Shown: positions 50,330 to 58,870 of the stretch, one piece after another
How positions within the stretch are numbered: the first letter of the stretch is position 1
Layout of the letters: each line of letters begins with the position of its first letter
NCBI RefSeq assembly: GCF_004217615.1
Contig: NZ_SHLD01000001.1
Coordinates: forward strand, 1,488,001 to 1,552,000
Direction: 5' to 3'
Length of the DNA: 64,000 nt
From: Micromonospora kangleipakensis
Lineage (GTDB): Bacteria > Actinomycetota > Actinomycetes > Mycobacteriales > Micromonosporaceae
Notes under the pieces: generated by a model
Database searches by the model: none
What the model was told of the DNA's origin: nothing
The model's input: only the letters and a program-made list of their open reading frames with translations
Translations under genes and position numbers: made by a program

Positions 50330-50398
50330 CGCCCAAGAGTGCCACGCGGCGGCACCGCACGCCGCGAGCCCGGTCCGTGCTCGGCCGGGCGGACGACG

Positions 50399-50827
50399 TC
50401 AGTCGTCGGCGGAGCGGCGGGCCTGGCAGGTGGGGCAGAGACCCCAGAAGGTCACCTCCGCCTCGTCCACCTCGAAGCCATGGGCGGTGTTCGGGTCGAG
50501 GCAGGGGGCGCTGCCGGTCGCGCAGTCGACGTCGGCGATCTCGCCGCAGCCCCGGCACACCACGTGGTGGTGGTTGTCCCCGGCCCGGGCCTCGTAGCGG
50601 GCGGGACTGCCGGCCGGCTCGATCCGGCGGGACAGCCCGGCCCGGGAGAGCGCGCCGAGCACGTCGTAGACCGCCTGGGTGGAGACCGAGTCCAGCCGTT
50701 CGCGGACCCGGCGGGTGATCTCCTCGACCTCCAGGTGGCCCCCCGCGGCGAGCACGTCCAGCACGGCGAGGCGCGGTCGGGTCACCCGCAGGCCCCTCGA
50801 CCGGAGCAGCTCCTCACCAATGGACAT
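50399..50827 (-). CDS. Fur family metalloregulator
   Basis: 142 residues. The N-terminal winged helix is GLRVTRPRLAVLDVLAAGGHLEVEEI (recognition part VSTQAVYDVLGALSRAGL), and metal-site residues HHHVVCRGCGEIAD and FWGLCPTCQ give the structural zinc site (two CxxC). It is closest in character to the FurA/CatR peroxide- or iron-sensing group. No catalase-peroxidase gene is adjacent. Start MSIGEELLRS is preferred over a frame extended by eight residues. It follows no operon partner. Confidence 0.9.
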   Translation of the reverse strand: MSIGEELLRSRGLRVTRPRLAVLDVLAAGGHLEVEEITRRVRERLDSVSTQAVYDVLGALSRAGLSRRIEPAGSPARYEARAGDNHHHVVCRGCGEIADVDCATGSAPCLDPNTAHGFEVDEAEVTFWGLCPTCQARRSADD

Positions 50828-51026
50828 GACGTAATGACAGCACGGGCTCACCGGGGCGACAAGGGAGCCGGGACAGGGGTGGCCCGGGCCACAGCCGCCA
50901 GGAGGCCCCGACTCCCGGTGAACCGCGACCCCCGGCCCGGCGTGTATCGGAGTGACGAACAGCGACGGCCGTCACAGCGTCGTACGCTGATCACCAGCGG
51001 TATCCGTCCACTCGCCGGAGGTGTCG

Positions 51027-51509
51027 GTGTTCAGGGAAGTCAATGGTCTGCCGGGTCATGTCCTGGTCATCCACGCCGTCGTGGTGCTGGTACCGCTGCT
51101 GGCACTCCTCTCCGTCGGGTACGGGGTGCTGCCCAGCTGGCGATCCCGCTTCGGTTGGGCGGTGGCCGTCCTCGCCGTGCTGACCCCGATCGTCACCTTC
51201 GTGGCCACCGAGTCCGGCGAGGCGCTGGAGGAGGTGCTCCGGAGCCGGGGCTACCCGCCGGAGAGCCTGCAGAAGATCCAGGAACATTCCGAGTACGGCG
51301 AGACCCTGCTCTGGCTCACCATCGGCCTGGCCGTGGCGGCCCTCGTGCTGCTTCTCGTGACCAGCGGGCTCGAACGGGTGCGGGTGCTGCCCTCCTGGCT
51401 GGCCTGGGTGCTCACCGGGGGGGTCGTCGTCCTCGCGGTCTTCGCGCTGGTGTACGTCTATCTCACCGGGGACAGCGGAGCCAGGATGGTCTGGAGCGAC
51501 ATCGTCTGA
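51027..51509 (+). CDS. DUF2231 family membrane protein
   Basis: 160 residues with four transmembrane helices (about 10-32, 42-60, 92-112, 122-145). The DUF2231 start LPGHVLVIHAVVVLVPLLALL has the typical His near the first helix, and EALEEVLRSRGYPPESLQKI is the extracytoplasmic loop. GGAGG lies 5 bases before this GTG; a GTG two codons upstream touches the ribosome-binding site. The function is unknown; DUF2231 proteins may bind haem or ions. Confidence 0.85.
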   Translation: MFREVNGLPGHVLVIHAVVVLVPLLALLSVGYGVLPSWRSRFGWAVAVLAVLTPIVTFVATESGEALEEVLRSRGYPPESLQKIQEHSEYGETLLWLTIGLAVAALVLLLVTSGLERVRVLPSWLAWVLTGGVVVLAVFALVYVYLTGDSGARMVWSDIV

Positions 51510-51521
51510 CGCCGGCCCGGC

Positions 51522-51902
51522 TCAGAAGATCACCCGGGAGCAGAGCAGGCAGACCAGGAGGACCAGCACTACGGCGGCCACCGCACCGACGCCGTAGGTG
51601 AGCCGCTCGGCCTGCTGCTCGGCGCCGTCCATGCCGGCCATGTCCTGCGGCGGGAGCTGTCGCGGCGGCGGCACCTGCACGTGCACCGGCGGTCGCCAGC
51701 CGGGCGGCGGCGGCACGGTCGGCGGGGGACCGGCGTACCCACCCGGCGTGGCGCCCGCGGCCGCCACGCCGGCGCCCGGGCCGGCCGTGGGCCCACCGGC
51801 ACCCGCACCCGCGGTCGGCTCGCTGGTCTCGTCGGTCGGCGGCTGGTCCGGCGGTCGCCGCCAGAACTCGTCCCCGGGGCTGGCTCCGCTCGGCGTCGTC
51901 AC
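51522..51902 (-). CDS. Small Pro-rich tail-anchored membrane protein
   Basis: About 126 residues. The first 90 are Pro/Gly/Ala/Thr-rich and disordered (FWRRPPDQPPTDE, PPPTVPPPPGWRPPVHVQVP). They are followed by a single C-terminal transmembrane helix (GAVAAVVLVLLVCLLCSRVIF). The start is uncertain; this GTG is the last one that does not collide with the oppositely oriented small gene at 52029. The function is unknown. It converges with the DUF2231 gene. Confidence 0.6.
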   Translation of the reverse strand: MTTPSGASPGDEFWRRPPDQPPTDETSEPTAGAGAGGPTAGPGAGVAAAGATPGGYAGPPPTVPPPPGWRPPVHVQVPPPRQLPPQDMAGMDGAEQQAERLTYGVGAVAAVVLVLLVCLLCSRVIF

Positions 51903-52014
51903 GCCGTCCGACGCTACCAACGGCTCGGCCGGCCGGCCGCCCGACGCGGCAGGGTTGTCCGGGTGGGTCCTCCGTCGCCGCTGCGTGACGCGCGACGTCG
52001 TCCCTGGACGGCGG

Positions 52015-52020
52015 TATCCT
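52015..52020 (+). promoter_or_regulatory. -10-like box TATCCT before the acidic small protein gene
   Basis: TATCCT ends 8 bases before the GTG at 52029, again with no ribosome-binding site. Confidence 0.45.
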
Positions 52021-52028
52021 TGCCGCTC

Positions 52029-52211
52029 GTGAGCACCGAGGACCCCGGCGTGCAGGGCACGCGCGGCGACGACGACCGTACGGTCGACCTCAGCGACGAC
52101 TTCGTGGTGTTGCCCGAGCAGACGGCGGACGACACCGACCGTGGCTGGGGCGAGCGGGCCGGCGGCAACGACGACTGGCTGCTCGCCGAGCGCCCGCCGC
52201 ACTGGGACTGA
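52029..52211 (+). CDS. Small acidic hypothetical protein (60 residues)
   Basis: MSTEDPGVQGTRGDDDRTVD as start, then LSDDFVVLPEQTADDTDRGW and a tail ending WLLAERPPHWD. It is very acidic with two Trp-containing segments and no hydrophobic core, so probably a flexible partner-binding protein. A good -10-like box 8 bases upstream supports real expression. I do not know its function; it looks like the lineage-specific small proteins of Micromonosporaceae. Confidence 0.6.
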   Translation: MSTEDPGVQGTRGDDDRTVDLSDDFVVLPEQTADDTDRGWGERAGGNDDWLLAERPPHWD

Positions 52212-52265
52212 TCAACCCGTCCCGAAACCTGGCGCGACCGGCCCGTCCCGGGCCCGACGACCGGT

Positions 52266-52769
52266 TCAGCCTCGGACGACCACGGCGAACCGGCTCCCCT
52301 CGGGCAGGCCGACGGCGCGCTGGGCCTGCTCGGGCCTGAGCGCCAGGTAGAGCGCCGACGAACCGTCGACGGCGTCCGCACCCACCACGTCGAGCACCAG
52401 TGCCCGGGCGGCGACGAGGACGGCCGCTCCGGCCGCCCCGCCGGCCGGTACGACCAGCAGGTCCACCCGGGCACCCGGCCGGAGCACCGCGAGGGCGGCC
52501 GGCTCGGCCAGCCGGACCGGTACGCCCACCGCGCCGTCGGGCAGCGGCAGGGCGCCGCCACGCGACCCGGGCGGCGTGGCGGCCGGGCTGGCCGACGCGG
52601 TCGGGCCGAGTGCGGCCGGAGCCGCCCCGGGTGGGCAGCCGGACGGCGTCCGCAGGACGGCGGCGGCCAGGCCGAGCAGCATCGCGACGAGCGTCACCCG
52701 GAGCAGGGTCCCGCCCCGGGGCAGCCCGCGCCAGCGCACCGGACGCAGTGATCCCTCGCTCGCCGTCAC
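52266..52769 (-). CDS. SAF-domain (CpaB/RcpC-like) membrane protein
   Basis: 167 residues. A basic N-terminus and one transmembrane helix (about 22-42, LRVTLVAMLLGLAAAVL) precede an Ala/Pro-rich linker and a C-terminal SAF-like domain. LPLPDGAVGVPVRLAEPAAL and VLRPGARVDLLVVPAG are the typical strands of CpaB/RcpC pilus-assembly proteins. No other pilus genes are nearby, so it may serve another envelope task. GGAGG lies about 8 bases before the GTG. Two DnaA-box-like sites lie about 105-130 bases upstream. Confidence 0.75.
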   Translation of the reverse strand: MTASEGSLRPVRWRGLPRGGTLLRVTLVAMLLGLAAAVLRTPSGCPPGAAPAALGPTASASPAATPPGSRGGALPLPDGAVGVPVRLAEPAALAVLRPGARVDLLVVPAGGAAGAAVLVAARALVLDVVGADAVDGSSALYLALRPEQAQRAVGLPEGSRFAVVVRG

Positions 52770-52873
52770 GCCAGCGCCTCCCCGCCTCGGCCGCCCGGCG
52801 CCGCCATCCGGACAGCGCCCGATCAGCAGGTTAGGTGCGGGAGACCCGGGAGGCAGGGCCGGAGCCGGCCGCC

Positions 52874-52901
52874 TGTGGACAACCGGCCCGCCTGTGGACA
52901 A
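52874..52901. promoter_or_regulatory. Pair of DnaA-box-like sites
   Basis: TGTGGACAA occurs at 52874-52882 and again at 52893-52901, same orientation, 19 bases apart. The complement TTGTCCACA is the actinobacterial DnaA box. A weaker GTGTCCACG match lies at 53040. Confidence 0.55.
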
Positions 52902-53118
52902 CCCCCGCGTCGGCAGGGCATGTGCTACGCCCGAGCGGATCCGTGGGCTGGCCGGGCCGGCGGGCTCAGCGCCGGTGGCGGCGGGAGCCGATCGGGCGGG
53001 TCCGGGCGGATGATCGACACCGGATCGCCGACATGGGGGTGTCCACGGGACCTGACTGCCCCCATGTCGCCGTCCTCGAGTGGATCATGGCCGAAGGCGA
53101 GCTGGCGGGCAGCCGAAC

Positions 53119-53142
53119 GCGAGCCGGCGGGCGCCGGCTCGC
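53119..53142. terminator. Intrinsic terminator after fmdB-like gene
   Basis: Perfect 10-bp stem GCGAGCCGGC / GCCGGCTCGC with a 4-base loop, 11 bases beyond the minus-strand stop codon. Confidence 0.65.
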
Positions 53143-53152
53143 GCGGCCGGGG

Positions 53153-53509
53153 TCAGGACGAGGAGCTGGAGGTGCTGGCGGCCGGGGTCTTGGCGGACCC
53201 GCCGCTGGTCGAGCTGGAGGAGCCGGTCGACGAGCCCGTCGACGAGCCGCTCGACGAGCCGGAGTCGCCGCCGGAGGAGGACTCCGACTTGGCCGGCTTG
53301 CTCGGGGTGCTCGCCGCGGTCTCCGCGCCCGAGGAGCGCGAGTCGGTGCGGTAGAAGCCCGAGCCCTTGAAGACGATGCCGACCGAGTTGAAGACCTTGC
53401 GCAGCCGCCCCTCACACGCCGGGCACTCGGTCAGCGGCTCGTCAGAGAAGGACTGCACCGCCTCGAGCTGCTGGCCGCACGCGGTGCAGGCGTACTGGTA
53501 CGTGGGCAC
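53153..53509 (-). CDS. FmdB family zinc-ribbon protein with Ser-rich tail
   Basis: 118 residues. The N-terminal zinc ribbon has CTACG and CPACEG CxxC pairs within MPTYQYACTACGQQL (about 7-35), followed by FNSVGIVFKGSGFYRTDSR, the family's conserved segment. The last 50 residues are a Ser/Gly/Thr low-complexity tail. GGAGGAGAAC precedes the GTG. It corresponds to Rv0991c, which precedes the same 5-formyl-THF cyclo-ligase in M. tuberculosis and is a redox-sensing chaperone co-factor there, as I recall. A similar role is inferred. Confidence 0.88.
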   Translation of the reverse strand: MPTYQYACTACGQQLEAVQSFSDEPLTECPACEGRLRKVFNSVGIVFKGSGFYRTDSRSSGAETAASTPSKPAKSESSSGGDSGSSSGSSTGSSTGSSSSTSGGSAKTPAASTSSSSS

Positions 53510-53570
53510 GTTCTCCTCCGGATCTGGCACGGCCGGTTGGCACTCGACGTATTCGAGTGCCAATGGTGCG

Positions 53571-54209
53571 TCATCGGGCCCGGGTTCGTCCAGCGGAAGC
53601 GGGCGGTCCCACACCGGGTGCCTCCGCAAGGGTACGCAGCCCGCCGGCGGGCGTTATCGCGGCGCGGACCGGGCGGTCGTGCGGCTGGGCGGGGACGCTC
53701 GCCACCAGCTCCCCGTCGTGCAGCAACGCCACCGTGACGGTCGTCACGGGCACCCGGGCCAGCGCCCGGTCGTACGAGCCGCCGCCGCGGCCCAGGCGCC
53801 GCCCCCGGTGGTCCACCGCGAGGGCCGGGACGACCACCAGCCCGGCGTCGGCCACCGCCGACCGCCCCAGCGGGGGGCCCGTGGGCTCCCGCAGCCCACG
53901 TCCGGCCGCCACCAGCGACTCCGGGTCCGTGTACGCCGCCCAGTCCAGGTCCAGGTCGTCGCGAAGCACCGGCAGCAGCAGCTCGGCCGCCGGCTCCAGC
54001 GCCGCCCGCAGCACCGCCGGCAGGTCCGGGCCGCCGGGTTCCGAGCCGACCGGGACGTACGCGGTCATCCGGGTCGGGCGGAGCCGGCGTACCAGGGAGA
54101 CCAGCTCGGCCTGGACGCGCGCCGCGGCTTCCACCCGCTCGGCAGTGGTCAACGACCGGCGGTGGGCGAGAAGTGCGATCCGCATGTCCCGCTTCGCCTC
54201 ATGCGTCAC
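53571..54209 (-). CDS. 5-formyltetrahydrofolate cyclo-ligase
   Basis: 212-residue enzyme converting 5-formyl-THF to 5,10-methenyl-THF with ATP. It has the N-terminal basic helix (KRDMRIALLAHRRSL), MTAYVPVGSEPGG, and the C-terminal ATP/Mg signature LGRGGGSYDRALAR, with VPAQPHDRPV near the end. GTG is the start, preceded by GGAGCGGAT. It corresponds to Rv0992c and lies 62 bases upstream of the fmdB-like gene on the same strand. Confidence 0.92.
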   Translation of the reverse strand: MTHEAKRDMRIALLAHRRSLTTAERVEAAARVQAELVSLVRRLRPTRMTAYVPVGSEPGGPDLPAVLRAALEPAAELLLPVLRDDLDLDWAAYTDPESLVAAGRGLREPTGPPLGRSAVADAGLVVVPALAVDHRGRRLGRGGGSYDRALARVPVTTVTVALLHDGELVASVPAQPHDRPVRAAITPAGGLRTLAEAPGVGPPASAGRTRAR

Positions 54210-54319
54210 ATCCGCTCCATCAGAAAATTCCGGCACGCAACACTCCTGACGCAACGCTTGCCTCTCCGTCGCTCTGTGTCAGCATCGCAGCAACGGGCGC
54301 GGAACTTCCGGGGGGAAGC

Positions 54320-56539
54320 TTGACGCTACGCGGGCGGTTGACGGCAGCCTTCCTCGCGGTGGTGCTCGGCCCCGTCCTGCTCGGCGCGTTCTTCGTCGGC
54401 TCGACTATGTCGGCCGTGGACCGGGGCCGCTCCACCGAGCGGCTCGGGCTGGCCGCCGCCGGGGTGCGTACCTCCGTGGACGCCCTCTGCCAGCAGCTGC
54501 GCGCGGCGGCCGACGCGGTCGCCCTGGTCGCCGACCCCACCGCGCGGCCCGGCGCGGCGGTCCAGGTGGTCGGCCGCGGCCTGGCCGCCGCCGTCCGGAT
54601 CGTCGACACCGCCGGCCGGACCACCTACGCCACCCCCGGCGGGCCGGCCGAGCCCTGGCAGGACTGCTCCGGCGCCCCGCCGGCCGCTGGACCGGTCCGT
54701 GTCCTCGCCGCCCGGGTCCAGCTCCGCGACCCCGTCGGCGCCGACCTGGGCACGGTCGCCGCCGCGCAGCCCGTCGACCCGGCGTTCGTCGCGCGCCTCG
54801 CCGCGGTGACCGGCGTCGCGGTCACCCTCCTCGACGACGCCGCCGGCCCCGTCCGGGTCAGCCACACCACCGAGAACCGGGAGGTACGCGCGGCGGTGCT
54901 CGCGGCCGCCGACCGGATCGACGGGGACCGGGTCACCGAGACCGGCGACGGCCGGTACGTCCGCCGGGTCGGCCCGGCCCCGGGGCAGCCGCTGCCGCTG
55001 GTGCTCTCGGTCCCCGGGGAACGCCCACCCGGCCTCGACGCCGCGCTGGTCGGCGCGGTGGTGCTGGCCGCGCTGCTGGCGGTGCTGACCGCCTGGCGGC
55101 TGGCCCGGGTGACCACCCGGCCGCTCGTGGAGCTGGCCGGCGCGGTGGACCGGGTGGCGCACGGCGATTTGAACACCCGGGTGCCGGTGCGCAGCCGGGA
55201 CGAGATCGGCCGGCTGGCCCTCGCCTTCAACCGGATGACCCGGGAGACCAGCACCTACGTGACCGCGCTGACCAGCAGCCGGGACCAGCTGCGCGGGCAC
55301 CTGGCGGTGCTCGGCGACACCCTGGCCAGCACCCACGACCTGCAACGCATCCTGCGGGTGATCCTGCACAGCGCCATCGCGGCGACCGGCGCCCGGGCCG
55401 GGGCGGTGCTGCTGCTCGACGGCGGCGGTGTGCTGGTCGGCCAGTGCGCCGAGGGGCTGGAGGGGCGCTGGCCCGTCGACGACCCGGCCGACGCGGCGAC
55501 GCTGCGGGTGCCGGTCGGCGCGGGGGTCGTCGGCGCGGTGGTCGCCACCGGGGAGCCGCTTCGCGGCCGGTGGGAGCCGGCGACCGCGCCGACCGGGGAG
55601 CCGCTGTGCGAGACGTACATCGCGGTGCCCTTCGCGGCGCCCGGGGCGACGGAGCTGGGCTGGCGCGGCGGCCCCGACCGGCCGGGGCACCCGCCGGCCG
55701 GCACCGACGGCGACGGCGGTGCGGCCGGCGGCGGGACGCTCGGGGTGCTGGCCCTCTACGACCGGGTCGGCGCCGACGAGTTCGACGACGACGACCTGGA
55801 GACGCTGCGCACCTTCGCCGGGCACGCCGCGGTCGCGGTGGACAACGTGCGGGTGCACGAGGAGGCGCAGCGGCTGTCGCTGACCGACCCGCTCACCGGG
55901 CTGTGGAACTACCGCTACCTGCGCGAGTCGATCCGCCGGGAGGTGGAGCGGGCCAACCGGTTCGGCCGGATGCTCAGCGTCCTGGCGCTGGACCTGGACC
56001 GGTTCAAGGACGTTAACGACACCTGGGGCCACGCCGCCGGGGACGCCGTACTGGTCGAGTTCGCCCGCCGGGTACGCGGGGAGATCCGCGAGGTGGACCT
56101 GGCCTTCCGGCACGGCGGCGAGGAGTTCGTGGTGCTGCTCCCGGAGACCGACGCCCGGGGCGCGGCGATCGTCGCCGAGCGGCTCGGCGCGGTAGTCCGG
56201 GGCAGCCCGGTGCCGGTGGACGGGCACTCGGGCGAGCCGGTGCTGGTGCCGGTGACCGTCTCCATCGGCATCGCCGTCTACCCCGACCACGCCGCCACCG
56301 GCCAGCAGGTGCTGGACGCGGCGGACGACGCCCTGTACGCGGCCAAGGCCGCCGGCCGGGACGGCTACCGGTCGGCGCAGCCGCCGGACCCGGCGCCCAC
56401 GCAGGAAATTTCGGTGGCGGCCGGAGCGGTCAGTCCGCCGGACGGACTGCCCCGGGCCGGTGCCGTGGATGCCGCGGCCGGGCCCCCGGGCGGCGCGTCT
56501 TCCGGTCCTCACCCGCCGCGGCAGAGCCGTGGCCGATAG
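54320..56539 (+). CDS. Membrane diguanylate cyclase with HAMP, GAF and GGDEF domains
   Basis: 739 residues. Helix 1 (about 6-27), an extracytoplasmic sensor region (about 28-240), helix 2 (about 243-264), HAMP (about 265-316, ending RDEIGRLALAFNRMTRE), a GAF domain (about 340-515) and a C-terminal GGDEF domain. The active site reads GGEEF, with RxxD (REVD) five residues upstream as the product-inhibition I-site, so it should make cyclic di-GMP and be feedback-controlled. No EAL domain is fused. TTG is the start, placed just after GGGGGGAAGC. It lies between cyclo-ligase and galU, which are adjacent in M. tuberculosis. Confidence 0.92.
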   Translation: MTLRGRLTAAFLAVVLGPVLLGAFFVGSTMSAVDRGRSTERLGLAAAGVRTSVDALCQQLRAAADAVALVADPTARPGAAVQVVGRGLAAAVRIVDTAGRTTYATPGGPAEPWQDCSGAPPAAGPVRVLAARVQLRDPVGADLGTVAAAQPVDPAFVARLAAVTGVAVTLLDDAAGPVRVSHTTENREVRAAVLAAADRIDGDRVTETGDGRYVRRVGPAPGQPLPLVLSVPGERPPGLDAALVGAVVLAALLAVLTAWRLARVTTRPLVELAGAVDRVAHGDLNTRVPVRSRDEIGRLALAFNRMTRETSTYVTALTSSRDQLRGHLAVLGDTLASTHDLQRILRVILHSAIAATGARAGAVLLLDGGGVLVGQCAEGLEGRWPVDDPADAATLRVPVGAGVVGAVVATGEPLRGRWEPATAPTGEPLCETYIAVPFAAPGATELGWRGGPDRPGHPPAGTDGDGGAAGGGTLGVLALYDRVGADEFDDDDLETLRTFAGHAAVAVDNVRVHEEAQRLSLTDPLTGLWNYRYLRESIRREVERANRFGRMLSVLALDLDRFKDVNDTWGHAAGDAVLVEFARRVRGEIREVDLAFRHGGEEFVVLLPETDARGAAIVAERLGAVVRGSPVPVDGHSGEPVLVPVTVSIGIAVYPDHAATGQQVLDAADDALYAAKAAGRDGYRSAQPPDPAPTQEISVAAGAVSPPDGLPRAGAVDAAAGPPGGASSGPHPPRQSRGR

Positions 56540-56542
56540 TCT
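56537..56542 (+). promoter_or_regulatory. -10-like box TAGTCT before galU
   Basis: TAGTCT ends 6 bases before the galU ATG, inside the stop region of the diguanylate cyclase gene. There is no Shine-Dalgarno. Confidence 0.5.
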
Positions 56543-56548
56543 CGCGAC

Positions 56549-57508
56549 ATGTCGGAGCACTCAGCGAATCCCTCAACGACCGCCGCGACCGGTCGTCCGC
56601 GCGCGGTCAAGGCGGTCATTCCGGCCGCCGGCCTGGCCACCCGGTTCCTGCCGGCCACCAAGGCGGTGCCGAAGGAGCTGCTGCCGGTGGTCGACCGGCC
56701 GGTGCTGCAGTACATCGTCGAGGAGGCCACCCAGGCCGGCATCGGCGACGTCCTGCTGATCACCGGTCGCGGCAAGACGTCGATGGTGGACCACTTCGAC
56801 CGCCGGCCCGACCTGGAGGCCAAGCTGGAGGAGAAGGGCGACGAGAAGACGCTCGCCGCCGTCCGGCGGCCCAGTGAGCTGGCCGAGATCTACACCTGCC
56901 GCCAGCCGGAGCAGCTCGGCCTCGGCCACGCCGTCGGGTACGCCGAGTCGCACGTCGGGGACGCGCCCTTCGCGGTGCTGCTCGGCGACGAGTTCGTCAA
57001 GCCGTCCGAGCCGCTGCTGCCGGCGATGCTGGAGCTGCAGGCCCGCACCGGCGGCGTCGTGCTGGCCTTCTTCGAGGTCGACCCGGCCGAAACCAAGCGC
57101 TACGGCATCGCCTCCGTCGAGCCGGCCGAGGGCGAGCTGGCCGACGTCGGCGAGGTCGTCAAGGTCACCGGCATGGTGGAGAAGCCGAAGCCGGAGGACG
57201 CGCCGAGCAACCTGGCCGTCCTCGGCCGGTACGTGCTGCCTGGGAAGATCTTCGACGCGATCCGGCGGACCGAGCCGGGCAGCGGCGGCGAGATCCAGCT
57301 GACCGACGCGATGGAGCTGCTGCGCACCGAGGGCACCCCGGTGCACGCCATCGTCTACCGGGGCACCCGCTACGACACCGGCATGCCGCTGGGCTACCTC
57401 CAGACCGTCGTCCAGATCGCCGCCGAGCGGGAGGACCTGGGCGCCGAGTTCCGCAAGTGGCTGGCCGAATTCGTCAACACCGAGGCGTCGGGCGGTCCCA
57501 GTACATGA
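56549..57508 (+). CDS. galU: UTP-glucose-1-phosphate uridylyltransferase
   Basis: 319-residue nucleotidyltransferase making UDP-glucose for wall and polysaccharide synthesis. Motifs are IPAAGLATRFLPATKAVPKE (nucleotide and Mg site), the EELxxI-like AEIYTCRQPEQLGLGHAV, LLGDEFV, and EKPKPEDAPSNLAVLGRYVL. It is followed by moeA/glp with an ATGA overlap, so the two are coupled. It matches Rv0993 in the same order. Confidence 0.95.
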   Translation: MSEHSANPSTTAATGRPRAVKAVIPAAGLATRFLPATKAVPKELLPVVDRPVLQYIVEEATQAGIGDVLLITGRGKTSMVDHFDRRPDLEAKLEEKGDEKTLAAVRRPSELAEIYTCRQPEQLGLGHAVGYAESHVGDAPFAVLLGDEFVKPSEPLLPAMLELQARTGGVVLAFFEVDPAETKRYGIASVEPAEGELADVGEVVKVTGMVEKPKPEDAPSNLAVLGRYVLPGKIFDAIRRTEPGSGGEIQLTDAMELLRTEGTPVHAIVYRGTRYDTGMPLGYLQTVVQIAAEREDLGAEFRKWLAEFVNTEASGGPST

Positions 57509-58818
57509 CCGCGACGGCCGACGCCGAGGCGGCCGCGAACGAGTTGACGCCGCTCGCCGACTACCTGGGCAGCGTGCTGCGCAGGTTACGCGCGCTGCCT
57601 CCGCTCGACCTCGACCTGACCCAGGCGTACGGCAACGTCCTCGCCGAGGACGTCGTCGCGCCGCACTCGTTCCCCGCCTTCGACCAGGCGGCGGTGGACG
57701 GGTACGCCGCGCGCTGGGAGGACATCTCCGGAGGGAGCCGGGGGCCGGGATACGTCCCGGCCCCCTCCGGCACGCCCGGCGGTCACAGCATCCGGCTGAA
57801 CGTGGTCGGCGACCTCGGCGCGGCGAGCTGGCGGCCGGTCCGGCTCACCCCGGGCTCGTGCTTCTCGGTCGCCGCCGGGGCGCCGCTGCCCGTCGCAGCG
57901 GACGTGGTGGTCCCGGTGGAGTGGACCGACCAGGGCATGGCCGCGGTGGAGATCTTCCGCGCCCCCAAGCGGGGGTACGGCGTCCGCCGCGCCGGTGAGG
58001 AGCTGCCCGCCGGCACCCTGCTCGCCCGCGCCGGCACGTACGTCTCGCCGGCGCTGGTCGCCGTCTTCGCCGCCACCGGCATCGGGCACGTGGTGGTCCG
58101 GCCCAGCCCGCGGGTGGTCATCGTGGCCACCGGCGACGAGCTGGTCGACGTGGGCCGGGGCAGCCAGCCCGGCCAGGTGGTGGACGCGAACTCGCACGCG
58201 CTGACCGCCGCCGCGGCCGAGGCGGGCGCGCTGGCGTACCGGGTGGGAATCTGCGACGACGACCCGGAGGGGCTGCGCGGCCTGCTGGAGGACCAGACGC
58301 TGCGGGCCGATCTGATCATCACCACCGGCGGCACCGGCACCGGCCCGGGCGACATGGTCCGCCGGATCCTGTCCCGCCGGGAGGGCGGCCGGGCCGGGCC
58401 GGCGACCTTCACCGATGTCGCCCTCTATCCCGGTACGGCCCTCGGATTCGGTACGGTCGGCGCCGAGGAGGTGCCGGTGGTGTGTCTTCCCGGTGAGCCC
58501 GGCGCGGCGCTGATCGGCTTCGAGGTGCTGGCCCGGCCGGCCATCCAGCTGCTGGCCGGCGCGGAGCCGGTGTTCCGGCCCAGCGTCCGCGCGCACCTGC
58601 TGGAGACCGTCTCCTCCCCGGTGCGGCTGCGCGAGTTCCGCCCGGCGCACGTGGCCGAGCGGCGCGGCGGCGGGTACACGGTGCAGCCGCTCAGCGGGGG
58701 GCCGTTCACCCTCTCCGGCCTCGCCGAGGCGAACGGGCTGCTGGTGCTCGGCGAGCGGGTCACCACCGCGGCCGCCGGCTCGACTGTGGACGTGCTGCTG
58801 TTGGACCGGCGCCGGTGA
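57505..58818 (+). CDS. glp: Molybdopterin molybdenumtransferase-like protein (MoeA/Glp)
   Basis: 437 residues with the four MoeA domains. VDGYAA (substrate Asp), ATGDELVDVG (Glu), DANSHAL, DDDPEGLRG and TTGGTGTGPGDM (Asp) are all retained, so molybdenum insertion remains possible. Its place between galU and rimJ, followed by a three-helix membrane protein, matches Rv0994 and the Corynebacterium glutamicum gene whose product Glp (a gephyrin-like protein) binds FtsZ. A cell-division role is therefore a serious alternative. No other molybdopterin genes lie nearby. Confidence 0.88.
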   Translation: MTATADAEAAANELTPLADYLGSVLRRLRALPPLDLDLTQAYGNVLAEDVVAPHSFPAFDQAAVDGYAARWEDISGGSRGPGYVPAPSGTPGGHSIRLNVVGDLGAASWRPVRLTPGSCFSVAAGAPLPVAADVVVPVEWTDQGMAAVEIFRAPKRGYGVRRAGEELPAGTLLARAGTYVSPALVAVFAATGIGHVVVRPSPRVVIVATGDELVDVGRGSQPGQVVDANSHALTAAAAEAGALAYRVGICDDDPEGLRGLLEDQTLRADLIITTGGTGTGPGDMVRRILSRREGGRAGPATFTDVALYPGTALGFGTVGAEEVPVVCLPGEPGAALIGFEVLARPAIQLLAGAEPVFRPSVRAHLLETVSSPVRLREFRPAHVAERRGGGYTVQPLSGGPFTLSGLAEANGLLVLGERVTTAAAGSTVDVLLLDRRR

Positions 58819-58870
58819 GCGCGAGGAGCGAGCTTGCGAGCCCCACGGTCGCGAACGGAAGGCCAGCTCG

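Larger units (their letters stand above)
52770..53152. other. Intergenic region with DnaA-box-like pair and palindromes
   Basis: No convincing gene in 383 bases. It contains two TGTGGACAA sites (annotated separately), a perfect 11-bp inverted repeat CGACATGGGGG / CCCCCATGTCG (53029-53069) and a terminator hairpin next to the fmdB-like gene. Confidence 0.55.
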
